From assembly GCA_009763385.1 (NCBI GenBank), contig CM019831.1:116285432-116349431 (forward strand): a DNA stretch of 64,000 nucleotides, given 5' to 3'. This stretch comes from Coix lacryma-jobi var. lacryma-jobi (lineage: Eukaryota; Streptophyta; Magnoliopsida; Poales; Poaceae). Each line of letters starts with the position of its first letter. Position 1 is the stretch's first letter. Shown here piece after piece: positions 14,500 through 24,490 of this stretch. The notes below the pieces were generated by a model. That model worked only from the letters and a program-made list of their open reading frames with translations. It ran no database searches and was not told where the DNA came from. Both the position numbers and the translations under genes were made by a program.

Positions 14500-14819
14500 T
14501 GGGTCAAAGATGGAGTCATATCATTGGGAGAGGCGGGCCGGCTGGGATACAACTGACGAAGGTACCACCACAAGATTTCGACTTCTTGACACGCACATGG
14601 GAGATAATAAACTTAGGTGGCCTGTGAGCCACAATATGACATTGTCTCCTTTATAGACGGATCCCTGTGTATTCAACTAGCCCAATCTCAGGGGCTCTTT
14701 TGTGAAATACGGATCGAACCAATGGCATTTTAATACCACCAGATAAGAGCTTTCGGACCCGGATAGGTGAGCTCGTATATTTCTTGACTATGTTGTAGTA
14801 GTCGCACTCATCGGTGCCG
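14500..14819 (-). pseudogene. TNP2-type transposase C-terminal (DUF4216-like) remnant
   Basis: Read on the minus strand with frame changes, this gives fragments such as EIYELTYPGP, KCHWFDP, FTKEP and IVAHRPPK. They resemble the C-terminal DUF4216 region of grass CACTA transposases. It lies upstream of the Transposase_24 gene in the same orientation, as expected. It is cut off at 14,820, where the sequence changes abruptly to the DUF1618 gene. Confidence 0.5.
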
Positions 14820-15051
14820 GGTGACCCTAGAATACATCACATCAAGGCCGCGAGGAATCTCGAGGCAGACGCACGAAACCCCGGTGGAGGGAGACTCGGA
14901 TCAGATGGCCGGTGCTGGTGCGGGCGGCCGCCAGTGTCTTGCCGGCGCCGGACGTGGAGCAAGAGGAGCCCTCGGCCTCCATCTCCAATTTCTGCTGGAG
15001 CATCACCCACCGTGGGTAGGCGGTGGCAGGTTGCGCCGCTTGTGCTTCCAT
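14820..15051 (-). pseudogene. DUF1618 gene, truncated N-terminal copy
   Basis: This is the same as 57,733-57,970 except for small indels. The minus-strand start at 15,051 opens MEAQAAQPATAYPRWVML, a typical N-terminus of grass DUF1618 proteins. The frame breaks in a run of four G (five in the second copy). Everything after the first 80 or so codons is missing because the sequence joins CACTA DNA at 14,820. I regard the truncation as an assembly junction rather than a real deletion. Confidence 0.6.
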
Positions 15052-15319
15052 GGCCGCCCACCGCCTCCATCGTCGCCGCTAAACAGTTTGAACGTGTGCC
15101 CTAACTATTCCGATCCGTATGGTATGGGAGGATCGATGCTGAACGGGTTGTGTTGTGTGCGAAAATATTCTCGTACAGACCCGCCGCATCTCCCCACCCT
15201 CGTTGTATCCGCACGATCTTGTTTTGAGATTCGGAAAACCACCCACCTTGGCCACGTCACTCGTACTTATTTAGAGGAAGTTTACACGTCAATCGCTTAG
15301 GGCTTGTTTGGATGTACAT
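15052..15319. other. 5' flank of the DUF1618 gene
   Basis: This is upstream DNA of the minus-strand gene, matching 57,984-58,231 apart from short indels. I see no other coding sequence. The right edge is the left arm of a host MITE ('gggcttgtttggatgtac') that carries the small CACTA MITE. Confidence 0.4.
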
Positions 15320-15548
15320 CACTACTGGAAACTTGAAATTCCCTGACCAATGTTAGTGCAAACTGAAATTACCCTGTCGAGCTAGCTAGTCCTGACGGTA
15401 TTTTTTATTTTCCCTGACGGTAAGTGCACCGTAAGAAATTTTATGGCGATATTTTTATTTTTTATGACAATACGTACATTTTCATGACGATATTATTATT
15501 TTCCCTGATGGTAGTGCACCGTGAGGGAATTTCAAGTTTCCAGTGGTG
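15320..15548. mobile_element. Small non-autonomous CACTA MITE
   Basis: The termini are 'CACTACTGGAAACTTGAAAT' and its near-exact inverse ending 'GTGGTG'. The flanks are 'cat' on both sides, the 3-bp target-site duplication expected for CACTA elements. Inside are repeated 'ccctga(c/t)ggta' motifs in AT-rich DNA. It has no coding capacity. It sits within an outer hAT-like MITE (about 15,299-15,649). The copy at 58,232-58,459 differs by one T. Confidence 0.8.
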
Positions 15549-16144
15549 CATGTTTTTAGCTAAATCCACATGTATTGGAGCGTATTTGAACTAAGTTTCA
15601 CTCCAATCCATGTGATTTGAGGTAGATACATGCGCATCCAAACGAGGCCTTACGTGCAAAGTTATTCGGGCCTCATTAATTGAGGAGTTGGGTGGCGCAT
15701 TTATTCACCCTATGATTTATTGCATGGCACACTGACAGCTGCTTCTCTTTTGACTCTCTTTCGTTGTTCTTCCTTCGCGTTTCACACTCCTTTCTACTAT
15801 ACCTTTCTGTACTTTCCTTGCCAGACTCTTCTCCATTTTCCGTTTGTAGTGAATATATCTGTTAGATCGCGGTCGGCTTCAAGATAGTTTACCGAATCAG
15901 TATTTCTAGGCCTTGATGTTGCTAAGTTGTTTGGCTGATGCCAACTCTCTTGTCGAAATGGTTATAACGCCACCGGCTTCAAAGCGTTTACGCCATGCCT
16001 CTTCTTTGGTTGTCGTATTTATTGAGCATTGAATTTATTAGACGTTCTACTGTCAGATGCGTCCCTTTGACTTTTATTCATTGCTCTTCTATCCCCTTCC
16101 ACACGTGTTTCTTGTTCATTTGGTTTGTCTTAAGTAAATGCGTA

Positions 16145-16400
16145 CTCCCTCCGTCCATAAAAACATGTAATTATGGGATCCGTGTCAGTCAAATTGACTC
16201 AAGTTTGACCAAGATTATAATAAAAGTTATTAGTATTTACGTTGTTAAATAAAATTATTATGTAAATATATTCTATTACTAATCTAATGATATATTTTTT
16301 GTATTAAGAATGTTAGTATTTTTTATATAATTTCGGTCAAAATTCAAAATGTTTGACTTCTTGGTAAGCGAGAATTGCATGTTTTGTTGGACGGAAGGAG
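16145..16400. repeat. Stowaway MITE
   Basis: It begins 'ctccctccgtcc' and ends 'ggacggaaggag', with TA on both sides. Its 256-bp AT-rich interior matches Stowaway (Tc1/mariner-derived) MITEs. The identical copy is at 59,056-59,311. Confidence 0.85.
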
Positions 16401-16404
16401 TATA

Positions 16405-16491
16405 CTCCCTCCGTCCCTAAATAACTGTCTCTAGAAATCCATATTTCCCTCACAGACACGCTTTCCGACAGTTAAAAAGGGACGGAGGGAG
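16405..16491. repeat. Short Stowaway MITE
   Basis: This 87-bp element has ends 'ctccctccgtccc' and 'gggacggagggag' and TA on each side, directly after the previous Stowaway. The copy is at 59,316-59,402. Confidence 0.75.
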
Positions 16492-16794
16492 TATGTTTAA
16501 CCATTAGCTTTTAAAAATATATATTGTTTCATATCATAATATTTATATCTTTAAATTTATTATTAAAAACAATACCATAATATGTAATTTATATATTGTG
16601 AAACTATATGGGGTTTTAAAAATGGTTGGTCAAAGATTGAAATGTTTTACTTAAGACAAATTAAATGTGACACTTAATAAAAACGGAGGGAGTACTATTC
16701 ACTCCATACTTTTCTTCTGCTTCGTATTAAATGAACCTTTTTTCCGCTCTCGTTCGATGGGATGAAATGAACCTCTATATTTTCTGTGTTTTCT

Positions 16795-17225
16795 TACTGT
16801 AGCACTTTCGTTGTTTTTTGACAAACTTTATTTAAATATGGACTAACTAGGTTTAAAAAATCTGTCTCGATATTTACAGACAAACTGTGCAATTAGTTAT
16901 TTTTTTACCTACATTTAATATTTCATGTATTCATCTAAAGATTCGATGTCATGGCGAATCTGGAAAATTTTTGGAATCTGAACATGGCTGTTTAGTTGGA
17001 GAAAAATTTTGTACAGTGACATTGTAGCACTTTCGTTGTTATTTGACAAACTTTATCCAAATATGAATTAACTAGGCTCAAAAGATTCGTCTCGACATGT
17101 ACATACTAAAAGTATAATTAGTTATTTTTTACCTATGTTTAATGCTTCATACATGCGTCTAAAAATTCGATGTGACGGGAAATCTACAAAAATTTTGGGA
17201 ATATTTGGGAACCAAACGCTAACAT
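16795..17225. repeat. Two adjacent hAT-like MITE copies
   Basis: Two similar units, each with 'gtagcactttcgttgtt', 'gacaaacttta', 'ctaggt/ctcaaaa', 'tctcgac' and 'agttatttttt', lie side by side (about 16,795-16,990 and 16,985-17,225). The same family occurs at 43,598-43,842. The copy is at 59,706-60,136. Confidence 0.6.
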
Positions 17226-18287
17226 TAGGCTCGGCTTTTTCAATCTTCGAAGCGAAGCCTACCAACTCCACTGGTACTTTTTAAATGCTACACCTATAAA
17301 CAACCTACCAGTTGTCCGTTTGCTTACCGCACTCCAAGTCATTAGCCACCCCATCCCCCAAGACGCCACCTCGGATCATTAACTCTTAGTGCGTGCTCGG
17401 ATTCCGTATGGATCTCCAACCATACATTAACTACCAGCCATCCGATCAGGGTGGGTATATGACGCTGTGTGTACCATATCCGCGTTGGTGTTGTGTGCCC
17501 TCTCTAGTCTCTACCGTAGGGAGGATCGATGCGTCCAATCTTGCGGTGGGCTCCACTTCATATCATAATAAGGAACGGGGGCCGACATTTACTTGTTCTC
17601 TTGTGGCCAAACACGAGGTCAAACAATTAATAAATTTTATATATAAAAATATTAATATTTATAATGTTGTTTGTATCAACGATTAATTATGGGATATATT
17701 TTTACAAGCAAACATGTTTGTGCATTGCAGTGGAACATGTTTTTTCAGCTACGCTAAAACTCGACGCAAAGAACCAACCAGATTGTCCTAGCAGATAAAT
17801 AAGGCTAGGTTCATTGAACAGACAAGCATGTTCAAATTGATGTAGCATGAAACCTATTAGTGCAAAAGCTCTATATGGAGAGCGAAAAATCCAAAGACTA
17901 CCTGATTGACACCAACGAGTAAAATGTTCATGTGCTTCTGGTCTCAATAGTAGCATACATCATTGGCACTTGGACACCCATTTCTCGTCTTGCCGCTACC
18001 TTATCCTATTTTTGTACTTTTGTCGCTCCATTTCGAATGGGTGGTGAACCTATCGTTGTCTCGGTTGTGCTACCGGAGGCTTTAGGGAAGTCGGAGGGGA
18101 GAGCACTCATCTTGGGGCTCATGTAGTTAGCTAGGCAATTTATATCTTGAAGATTTATTATGTAGTTGGCTAAATGATTTGCGTCTTGAAGATCTTTTTT
18201 GTGAAAATTACTATTTATTTGAACACTTTCAATTATTTTAACTAGAAAACTAAAAAAACATTCATTGATATCGAAACTAGAGCTTTG
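17226..18287. other. Intergenic, no recognised gene
   Basis: The short open frames at 17,393-17,686 (plus) and 17,702-17,956 (minus) have no motif I recognise. The same frames at 60,305-60,598 and 60,614-60,868 are only the second image of the same DNA, so their conservation is not evidence of coding. Confidence 0.4.
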
Positions 18288-18530
18288 CTAACAACCAGCG
18301 GCGAATCTAGACTAAACTGTTGCCGGGATCGGCACAAATTCATGAACTAAACTTATAATAACTATCTAGTATCAACATAATATAGACATGAATATTAATA
18401 CCAAGAACATAGTGCAAAAATTAATCATTCATAGAGATGAAATTAAAAATATCATAATGTAACAAAAGAAACTCATTACAATAGTGGTTACCTCTTACAA
18501 TTTCACTCTACGAGTACGATCGTCCATATT

Positions 18531-18764
18531 CTAAAAGCGAACTATGATGTCATCATTTGGAATTGCATCAAGAAAGTCTTGTTCCACGAAGCCAATCACA
18601 CAATCATTCATAAATCCATCCCCCATACGATTCCGTAGATCTGTCTTGATAATTTTCACAACTGAAAAACACATTCCCACTGATGCGGTGGCTATAGGAA
18701 GAACTAGCACAAATCGGAGGAGTCCAGTGGGCCACACCACACACCGCCAGGTGCTTGCGCCCAA
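18531..18764 (-). pseudogene. hAT transposase C-terminal dimerisation fragment
   Basis: A 77-codon minus-strand frame contains VLPIATASVGMCFSVVKIIK, then TDLRNRMGDGFMNDC, then VEQDFLDAIPNDDII. This resembles the hAT C-terminal dimerisation region (PF05699) of the plant 'TTF-type zinc finger' transposases, where the motif is roughly 'LPVATATVERCFSAMKI..LRNRM.D.FMNDCLICYVE'. In this copy 'ERCFSAMK' reads 'GMCFSVVK'. It lacks the catalytic core, so it is a remnant within the hAT element. The identical copy is at 61,442-61,675. Confidence 0.7.
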
Positions 18765-18779
18765 CGCAATCTACAGTAC

Positions 18780-19620
18780 CACGTCGATATTCCATATTGG
18801 GGTTCTACGAACGCTGTCGCACCCTCCCTGGGCTTAGGGCCACCGCCACCACCACCGCGCCGCCGCTTCTTCTTCACCGTTGGTCCCCCTCCCTCCCCTC
18901 CGGTAACTCACCGGAGGTCGGAGGGAGTGGGGATCCATCATTTTTAATAAGTTTTCTAGTAGATCGAGTCTTCTAAAGTTAGAGTTTCTCTATGCCAAGG
19001 ATTTTGGTATTGGGGATGTATTCCCTCCTCCTCTTTCCTGGCGACGGCGAGGAGGTAGGGTGGATCTGGTCTCTCCATGGTAGCTCTGTTGAAGATGAGG
19101 ACGACAACTTCGGCGTCAACATCTACATTGACAAGACAACATGGAGACTTTTGTTTTCGGGCTTCGGCATCAAGATGGAGATGATGTCGCCGCCATGGAA
19201 TAATTTTCTCCGGTCCCTTCTTCGTTTTGTTGTGATTGGATCTGGCCACGATGAAGGACTAGGGAGAATAATTTTCAGATCAGTCTTCCTCATTCTTCGG
19301 TGGCCGAAAGAAGAAGAAGAAGGAAGACACAAGGAAGAAGAAGAAGTTTCTTAACTCCGCCTGCAGGAATGTTGGTCGTCCGTTGAGCATCTGTTCTCAG
19401 GCCAAAAACAATTGTTGCCGAGTATTTGCCTGTGCGGTCATCTATACGAAGCGTCAATCAGGTTTGGATTTGAGAGTTTGAGCCTTTCACAGCGTGGGTA
19501 TAATATAGATGAGAATCAGTTTCTGGATACATGTTTTTTCCAGAGTACCTTCCAGAGTACCTGTAATACGATGATGTACTCAGCTATATTTTAATATAAT
19601 TCTTCTTTCGTCTAAAAAAA
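18780..19620. other. GC-rich insert inside the hAT element
   Basis: This contains 'ccaccgccaccaccaccgcgccg', a long G-rich stretch 'ggagggagtgggg', and a purine-rich 'gaagaagaagaagga' run. Open frames exist on both strands (for example 18,992-19,354 plus), but I recognise no product. Its composition differs from the AT-rich ends of the element, so it may be captured host sequence. That is inference. Confidence 0.35.
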
Positions 19621-20130
19621 AAAGTCTGAGGAGTCCATATACCAAAGGAAAAGCAAGATGTTTCTTTGTATCCACCATCAACACAATTAAATAATAAAAC
19701 AAATACTAATAAATAATGTGCAAGCATTCCAAGCAATGAAACAAAACTGATTTCTTTACCTGGCATCTTGTAGGACAGACCGCTGTTGTAGGAACCAGGC
19801 AGCCCAGGTTGTGAGGCTTCAGGCTTGGTCGCGTGAGATGCAGATGTGCAGGCGTCTGGCTCGCCGTCCACGAGAACGATTCACGGCGCGGCGGTAGACC
19901 GAGAAGGCGAGAAGGATGAATAAAAAAAGTCGAAACGTCGTCCAGTGCGAGTATACCGTATACGCGTACACTAGAGAAATCGATCTACAGACTAGGAGGG
20001 AGGTGACCCTTCGGCCTAATGGGCTGTCCGTCAATTGATTGCACAATTTCATCAGCCTGCTAGCCTCCTTGAGTCCACGTTCTTTTCACGTAGTGGGCTT
20101 GCTGCTTGTAGGCTTTAGTTAGTATTAATT

Positions 20131-20524
20131 TTAGAGAACGTACGTAGTGCAAACCATAGCCTTTGTAAAAACTTGTGCAAACCACACTAAAAAATCGTCT
20201 AAATTCACCAAACAAATCACACATGTAGATGGTATGATGATATACAACTTTATAAAATATCTTGTCCAAACTCGACTTCGTTTGTGAGTTATAAAAATAA
20301 TAAATTTTAAGCCAGAAAGTTTTCCACATGATTCGTTAGAAATTTGTTATTTTTATATCTCACAAATTAATTCAATTTTGGACAAGATATTTTATAAGGT
20401 TGTGTATCATTATATCATCTACATGTGTGATTTTTTTGATGAATTTAAACAATTTTTTTTGTTGTGGTTTGCACGGGTTTTCACGAAGGCTATAGTTTGC
20501 ACTGGAACGTACGTTCCCTTAATT
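20131..20524. repeat. Fold-back MITE inside the hAT element
   Basis: The left arm 'gagaacgtacgtagtgcaaa' is mirrored by the right arm 'tttgcactggaacgtacgtt'. The inner pairs 'caaatcacacatgtagatg'/'catctacatgtgtgattt' and 'aaatatcttgtccaaa'/'ttttggacaagatattt' continue the pairing, so nearly the whole unit can fold on itself. The copy is at 63,040-63,427. Confidence 0.7.
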
Positions 20525-20633
20525 TTAATGGGGTCCAACATAGTCAGAATACATGGGGTATAACTGATTGTTCGAAAGTTACCCGGGTCCGCAGACCCCG
20601 ACGCTACGAACCAGGTTCGCCCCTGCTAACAAC

Positions 20634-22707
20634 TCCATAAATATATTGTACATATTCATCGTACTGTGTGAATATCTATGAGAGACTTGGTGGATAGATC
20701 TTGAGATTCATTTTGCTTACTAATGGGAATTTGTAAATACAATATCTTCAACCAAAAGTCATATTCATTTGAAATAAACTTTCTATATATCCCAAAATAT
20801 TTAGCCACATCCTATGAGTCACTGAGAATTCCAGTTTGGTTTGGATAATCAAGTGGTAACTGTAGGTGGACTAATACTCTTCATGTGAGATGAATAGGTG
20901 ATGCATTGTCCACAAGGTGATGTTGAGCTACTTGAGGTCATGGAGGAAATGGAGTGTCTTACGTGAAGTGTAATGGCTTAACTAGTGAAGATGAGGAAAA
21001 AATGATTAGATAAATATGAGAAGAAGCATATTGAGTATGGGATATAAAAACTAACATCACATGGAAGATGGTGCAGACCAAGGTTTGGCTACGGTGGACC
21101 CTGCAAGAGTGAATGGCAAGCTAGAGGCTTGGCACGATGAAGCATCAAGTAGAGGGCTTTGCACCAAAGGACTAAGGCGATGAACTATGAAGGATAAGGT
21201 TGATGGACTATAAAGGCCATATAAAGCTATGAATTGGACCATATTATCCATGAGTTCAAGCCAAGATGGATTTCATGTGTGAATATAAGTGGCTTGGAGA
21301 ACAAAGGATGAAGGAGCTTCAAGCATGGACAATGGTCAAAATGGCATGAAGGGCCACATGTGGAGATGATCATTGGACATCAAGATGGAGTTGTTCATAT
21401 GGAAAGTGATGCATGTGGTCATCACAATGAAGATGAAATGGAATTGCTCAAGGTAAAGGAATGAAATATAGGGAATTTTGTTCACAAGCCTAAGGTGTGT
21501 AGAGAAGAGCATTAGTCACGTTTACGACAGATAGTCATACTATTAAGAGGGGAAATGAGTTTTGCTAATTGGTTATCTGATGCCACTAAGTGAGATTTAA
21601 CTCAAGAGTGCATTCAAATCAAGAAGCATGGAAATGAAGCAAGTGAAAACCTTTGTAATTTTCTTTGAAAAATGCTTACTCAGTGCAAAAGGTATTGTTG
21701 CCCCATGGAACAAGCTTGGCAGTTATCATATTTGAAAAAGGTTTGAGAGAGGGATTTGGTGGGGGTACTTCTGCACTGGTGCCCCATAGGGGGAGGCACC
21801 GGAGCCTAGGCTCCCTCACTAGCAATGGTCTGATCAACTATGTGCATTGTGTAGGAGCACCAAAAAAGTCTATTGTCCTCGAGCAGCACCGAAGCTTAGG
21901 GTGCTAAGCTGAAAATCAATTAAAAGTGTGTAGTGTAAGACTATTGTTTTGGTGACCATTGAAGAATGTGTTGCCATGTGGCGGCAATCGACACGAAGAA
22001 GCTATGCACGGGAAAGTTTGAATGGGAGCACTAAAGGCTCCCTTGTGCTACACACCAGAGGTTTCCAATGGTGTTAAAAACCTTATGTTGATGGTTTCGA
22101 GGATCATCATACTTCTCTAGTGGCGTCCTTGAGGGGGCATTAGAGCAAAGACTTGGGCCTAGTTTTTCTACAGAAGTGCACAAAAATGTGTGGGGGCACC
22201 AAATTTCTCCAGTGTCACTAGAGAAGCTAGCAATGGATAAAAGCGTGTGTTACAAGTAGTTTAAACTAGCCACTAAGTTAGTCGATTGGGGCTCTGATGT
22301 AAAGCTCTGGTTGTGCCACCGAAGGGTTTGTTCCAGTAGTCATGCAAAAGTAGATCAAGTTGATAATGACTAGTGTCTTGAGTGGGCTTATAAATAAAGG
22401 GTTTGGCTAGCTTTGGCACATCTCTAGGGACCCCATGTTGTTATGCTAACACATTAGAGCTCAAGAAACACCTCCAGTCACATATGCTTAGTTTGAGATC
22501 ACATTCGTGGTGAGATTGGAGTGCTCTAGTGCATTTACTTAAGAGTTAAGAGATATATCATCTAGTTGCACTAGTGGCTAGTTTGGAAGCAATTTTGCTT
22601 GTTACACTTAGAGGTTGTCTGCTCCTAGATAGCTTGGTTGTTGTGCATCTACCCAAGCACTTCATGGTGATTCTACGGTCACTCTAGAGGAGGATTGGTA
22701 TGGGTCT
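20634..22707. repeat. Repeat-like DNA at the contig end, possible LTR remnant
   Basis: I find no gene. From about 21,050 the style (a G/A-rich plus strand with 'gcttggcacgatgaagc', 'gggggcacc', then 'ttataaataaaggg' and a long T/G-rich tail) resembles an LTR with a TATA-like site at about 22,389. No LTR end or coding region is visible. The contig stops at 22,707. Positions 20,634-21,100 equal 63,541-64,000. Confidence 0.35.
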
Positions 22708-23207
22708 NNNNNNNNNNNNNNNNNNNNNNNNNNNNNNNNNNNNNNNNNNNNNNNNNNNNNNNNNNNNNNNNNNNNNNNNNNNNNNNNNNNNNNNNNNNNN
22801 NNNNNNNNNNNNNNNNNNNNNNNNNNNNNNNNNNNNNNNNNNNNNNNNNNNNNNNNNNNNNNNNNNNNNNNNNNNNNNNNNNNNNNNNNNNNNNNNNNNN
22901 NNNNNNNNNNNNNNNNNNNNNNNNNNNNNNNNNNNNNNNNNNNNNNNNNNNNNNNNNNNNNNNNNNNNNNNNNNNNNNNNNNNNNNNNNNNNNNNNNNNN
23001 NNNNNNNNNNNNNNNNNNNNNNNNNNNNNNNNNNNNNNNNNNNNNNNNNNNNNNNNNNNNNNNNNNNNNNNNNNNNNNNNNNNNNNNNNNNNNNNNNNNN
23101 NNNNNNNNNNNNNNNNNNNNNNNNNNNNNNNNNNNNNNNNNNNNNNNNNNNNNNNNNNNNNNNNNNNNNNNNNNNNNNNNNNNNNNNNNNNNNNNNNNNN
23201 NNNNNNN
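22708..23207. other. Assembly gap of exactly 500 N
   Basis: A run of 500 undetermined bases is a conventional scaffold-gap length, so its size says nothing about real distance. Long open frames that appear to cross it are artefacts of reading N as any residue. Confidence 0.98.
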
Positions 23208-23622
23208 GGTGCTCCTCCTGTTGACCGCGGCAGAAGGTGCAATGGCTCGGGGCGATGCCTTGGTCGACGCCTTGTGCTTCTTCGACGCAGCCGCACGGGA
23301 CCGTGTCCGGCAAGCTCTCCATCACGGCGTCAAGCAGACACTCGCGGTTGTTCGCTCTGGTTTCCGCTTCCCGGTCCATGTTGTCGCGAATGGCTTCATC
23401 GAGATCGAGGGGAAGGATGAGGAGTGGAACAACCGCCGAGTTGACAAAATTTTGGAGAAGATGGAGAGGCCGGGGACGTCGCTGGCGAAGATCTTCGAGG
23501 AGGACGTGCTGCCTCCTGACGCCAGCAGCGGTGTCGGGAGCCCTCCTCCTTCGAGCTCGGGCGTCGAGGTCGAGCCTGCCATCGTGGACCTCGGGGAGGA
23601 GTACCGCACCGACGAGGACTGA
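23208..23622 (+). CDS. Antisense ORF of the retrotransposon, 3' part
   Basis: This open frame runs out of the gap to a stop at 23,622. The visible part, about 137 residues from the first ATG at 23,209, includes DALCFFDAAARDRVRQAL, then GVKQTLAVVRSGF, and MERPGTSLAKIFEEDVLPP. It resembles the C-termini of plant proteins annotated as 'putative gypsy-type transposon' (PF04195 family members), which carry a 'LRRGVKRALAVVRSGF..FEEEVVPP' pattern. Its true start is in the gap. A possible polyadenylation signal 'aataaa' lies at about 23,672. It converges on the end of pol, leaving about 500 bp between them. Its function is unknown. Confidence 0.6.
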
Positions 23623-24129
23623 GGCCTGCGTGCCAAATTTGGGCGTCGAGGCCCTTGTAAGAATTCTGTGAAATAAATGAGGGTACGTCGAGACCCGAAT
23701 GTATATGTGATTTGTTTATGGAAAGAGTTGTTTTCTTTTCAAATGCGTTTGACCGCTTCTCTTTGTTCGCAAGCTCGAGTTTCTGCTAACTTAGTCTGTG
23801 CTCCTTCGATACGTCGCGAGCCCCTCGAGGGGAGGCGTAGGTAGGGCACCGTAGCCCGGGGGCGTAGGCGGCCGTCTACGTCGACGTCCCCCCGACTTTG
23901 GAGGCTCGAGGTACTTTAAGATTTAGACGTCGCTAGTTCATTCGAGGCGCGAGTCGAGACGAGGGTCAAATTTTTTGAAAAGAAAACACGCGTTTTTTCC
24001 GGAGTCTGGGGGGCGTTACACCCCCTTGTCAGCCCCCGAGGGAGGCTCGACCCTGAGCTAGGCAGGGTCGAGGCTACCTTGAGTTGCTAAGTAACATGGA
24101 AGATGGAGCACGAGTTGGCCCATTCATAT
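23623..24129. other. Spacer between antisense ORF and pol
   Basis: GC-rich DNA with repeated 'ctcgag' motifs. Apart from the possible poly(A) signal noted for the antisense ORF, I see no gene or tandem repeat. Confidence 0.4.
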
Positions 24130-24490
24130 TCAACGTGTTTGTACAAAGCAATAAAATGAACAAGGCCTCGAGGCCCTTAAGGGTAGAAGCGACTGTAGCT
24201 GAGATATGTTCCACGCGTTCGCCAGGATCCTGCCTTGGTCGTCGTAGAGCTTGTATGTGCCTGGCTTGAGTACTTCAGCCACGGTGTATGGGCCTTCCCA
24301 CGGAGGGGTGAGCTTATGGCGCCCTCGATTATCTTGCAGCCGTCGAAGCACGAGGTCCCCCACCGCCAGGTCCCTTTGCGCACGTGCTTGTCGTGGTAGC
24401 AATCGAAGTGTTTGCTGGTAGCGTGCAGAGTTGATGAGCGCTACGTCTCGGGCCTCCTCGAGCTGGTCCTTGGCGTTGGCGAGCCTTTCG
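24130..24490 (-). pseudogene. Integrase C-terminal part, out of frame with pol
   Basis: Minus-strand codons from 24,402 downward show LAVGDLVLRRLQDNRG, then KLTPPWEGPYTVAEVLKPG and LYDDQGRILANAWNISQL. This is the GPY/F-type C-terminal domain of Ty3/gypsy integrases, which binds DNA or chromatin. It belongs to the preceding pol frame but is shifted by a one-base change at about 24,570. The shift may be decay or a sequencing error. Confidence 0.75.

Larger units (their letters stand above)
11061..14820 (-). mobile_element. CACTA (En/Spm) element, error-laden and truncated
   Basis: The left terminus starts 'CACTAC' at 11,061 and is followed by subterminal repeats of the 'ctttgccgag' type to about 11,520. 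Minus-strand coding remnants follow: a Transposase_24 (Ptta-type) gene with its 3' end nearest this terminus, then farther right a DUF4216-like tail of a TNP2-type transposase. This order is usual for grass CACTA elements. The element is cut at 14,820 by a junction into the DUF1618 gene and has no second terminus. From about 12,557 rightward it has no counterpart in the second copy, which switches to another element at 52,588. Confidence 0.7.
18296..20625 (-). mobile_element. hAT-superfamily transposon with perfect 8-bp TSD
   Basis: The ends are 'CAGCGGCGAA' and 'TTCGCCCCTG', imperfect inverted repeats of each other. The element is flanked by identical 8-bp duplications 'ctaacaac' (18,288-18,295 and 20,626-20,633). 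The 8-bp duplication and 'CAG..CTG' ends fit hAT. Minus-strand remnants of a transposase lie inside: a C-terminal dimerisation segment near the left end and an N-terminal exon at about 19,755-19,871. The central transposase is missing, and 18,780-19,360 holds GC-rich sequence of another origin. A fold-back MITE lies in the right part. It is therefore non-autonomous. The second image is 61,207-63,532. Confidence 0.85.
1..22707. other. Left contig block, redundant with about 40,160-64,000
   Basis: This block ends at the run of 500 N. Its order of landmarks (3' LTR, Stowaway MITE, CACTA-type MITE, nested MITEs, MYB-like gene, CACTA end, DUF1618 start, small CACTA MITE, two Stowaways, hAT element) repeats the right block in the same order and orientation. 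From 14,820 to about 21,100 the match to 57,733-64,000 is near perfect; nearly all differences I found are one-base changes in homopolymers, for example at about 15,401, 18,009, 19,109, 19,655, 20,320 and 20,529. From 1 to about 12,557 the match to 40,160-52,588 carries indels every few bases. I infer an unmerged overlap between two contigs rather than a biological duplication. Confidence 0.85.

Noticed and set aside
1..22707. Ancient segmental duplication as the explanation for the two copies
   Set aside because: Divergence drops from very high to almost none at one point, differences are mainly indels, and the break coincides with a scaffold gap.
22679..23420. Long open frames across the gap on both strands
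   Set aside because: They consist mostly of N and are artefacts.
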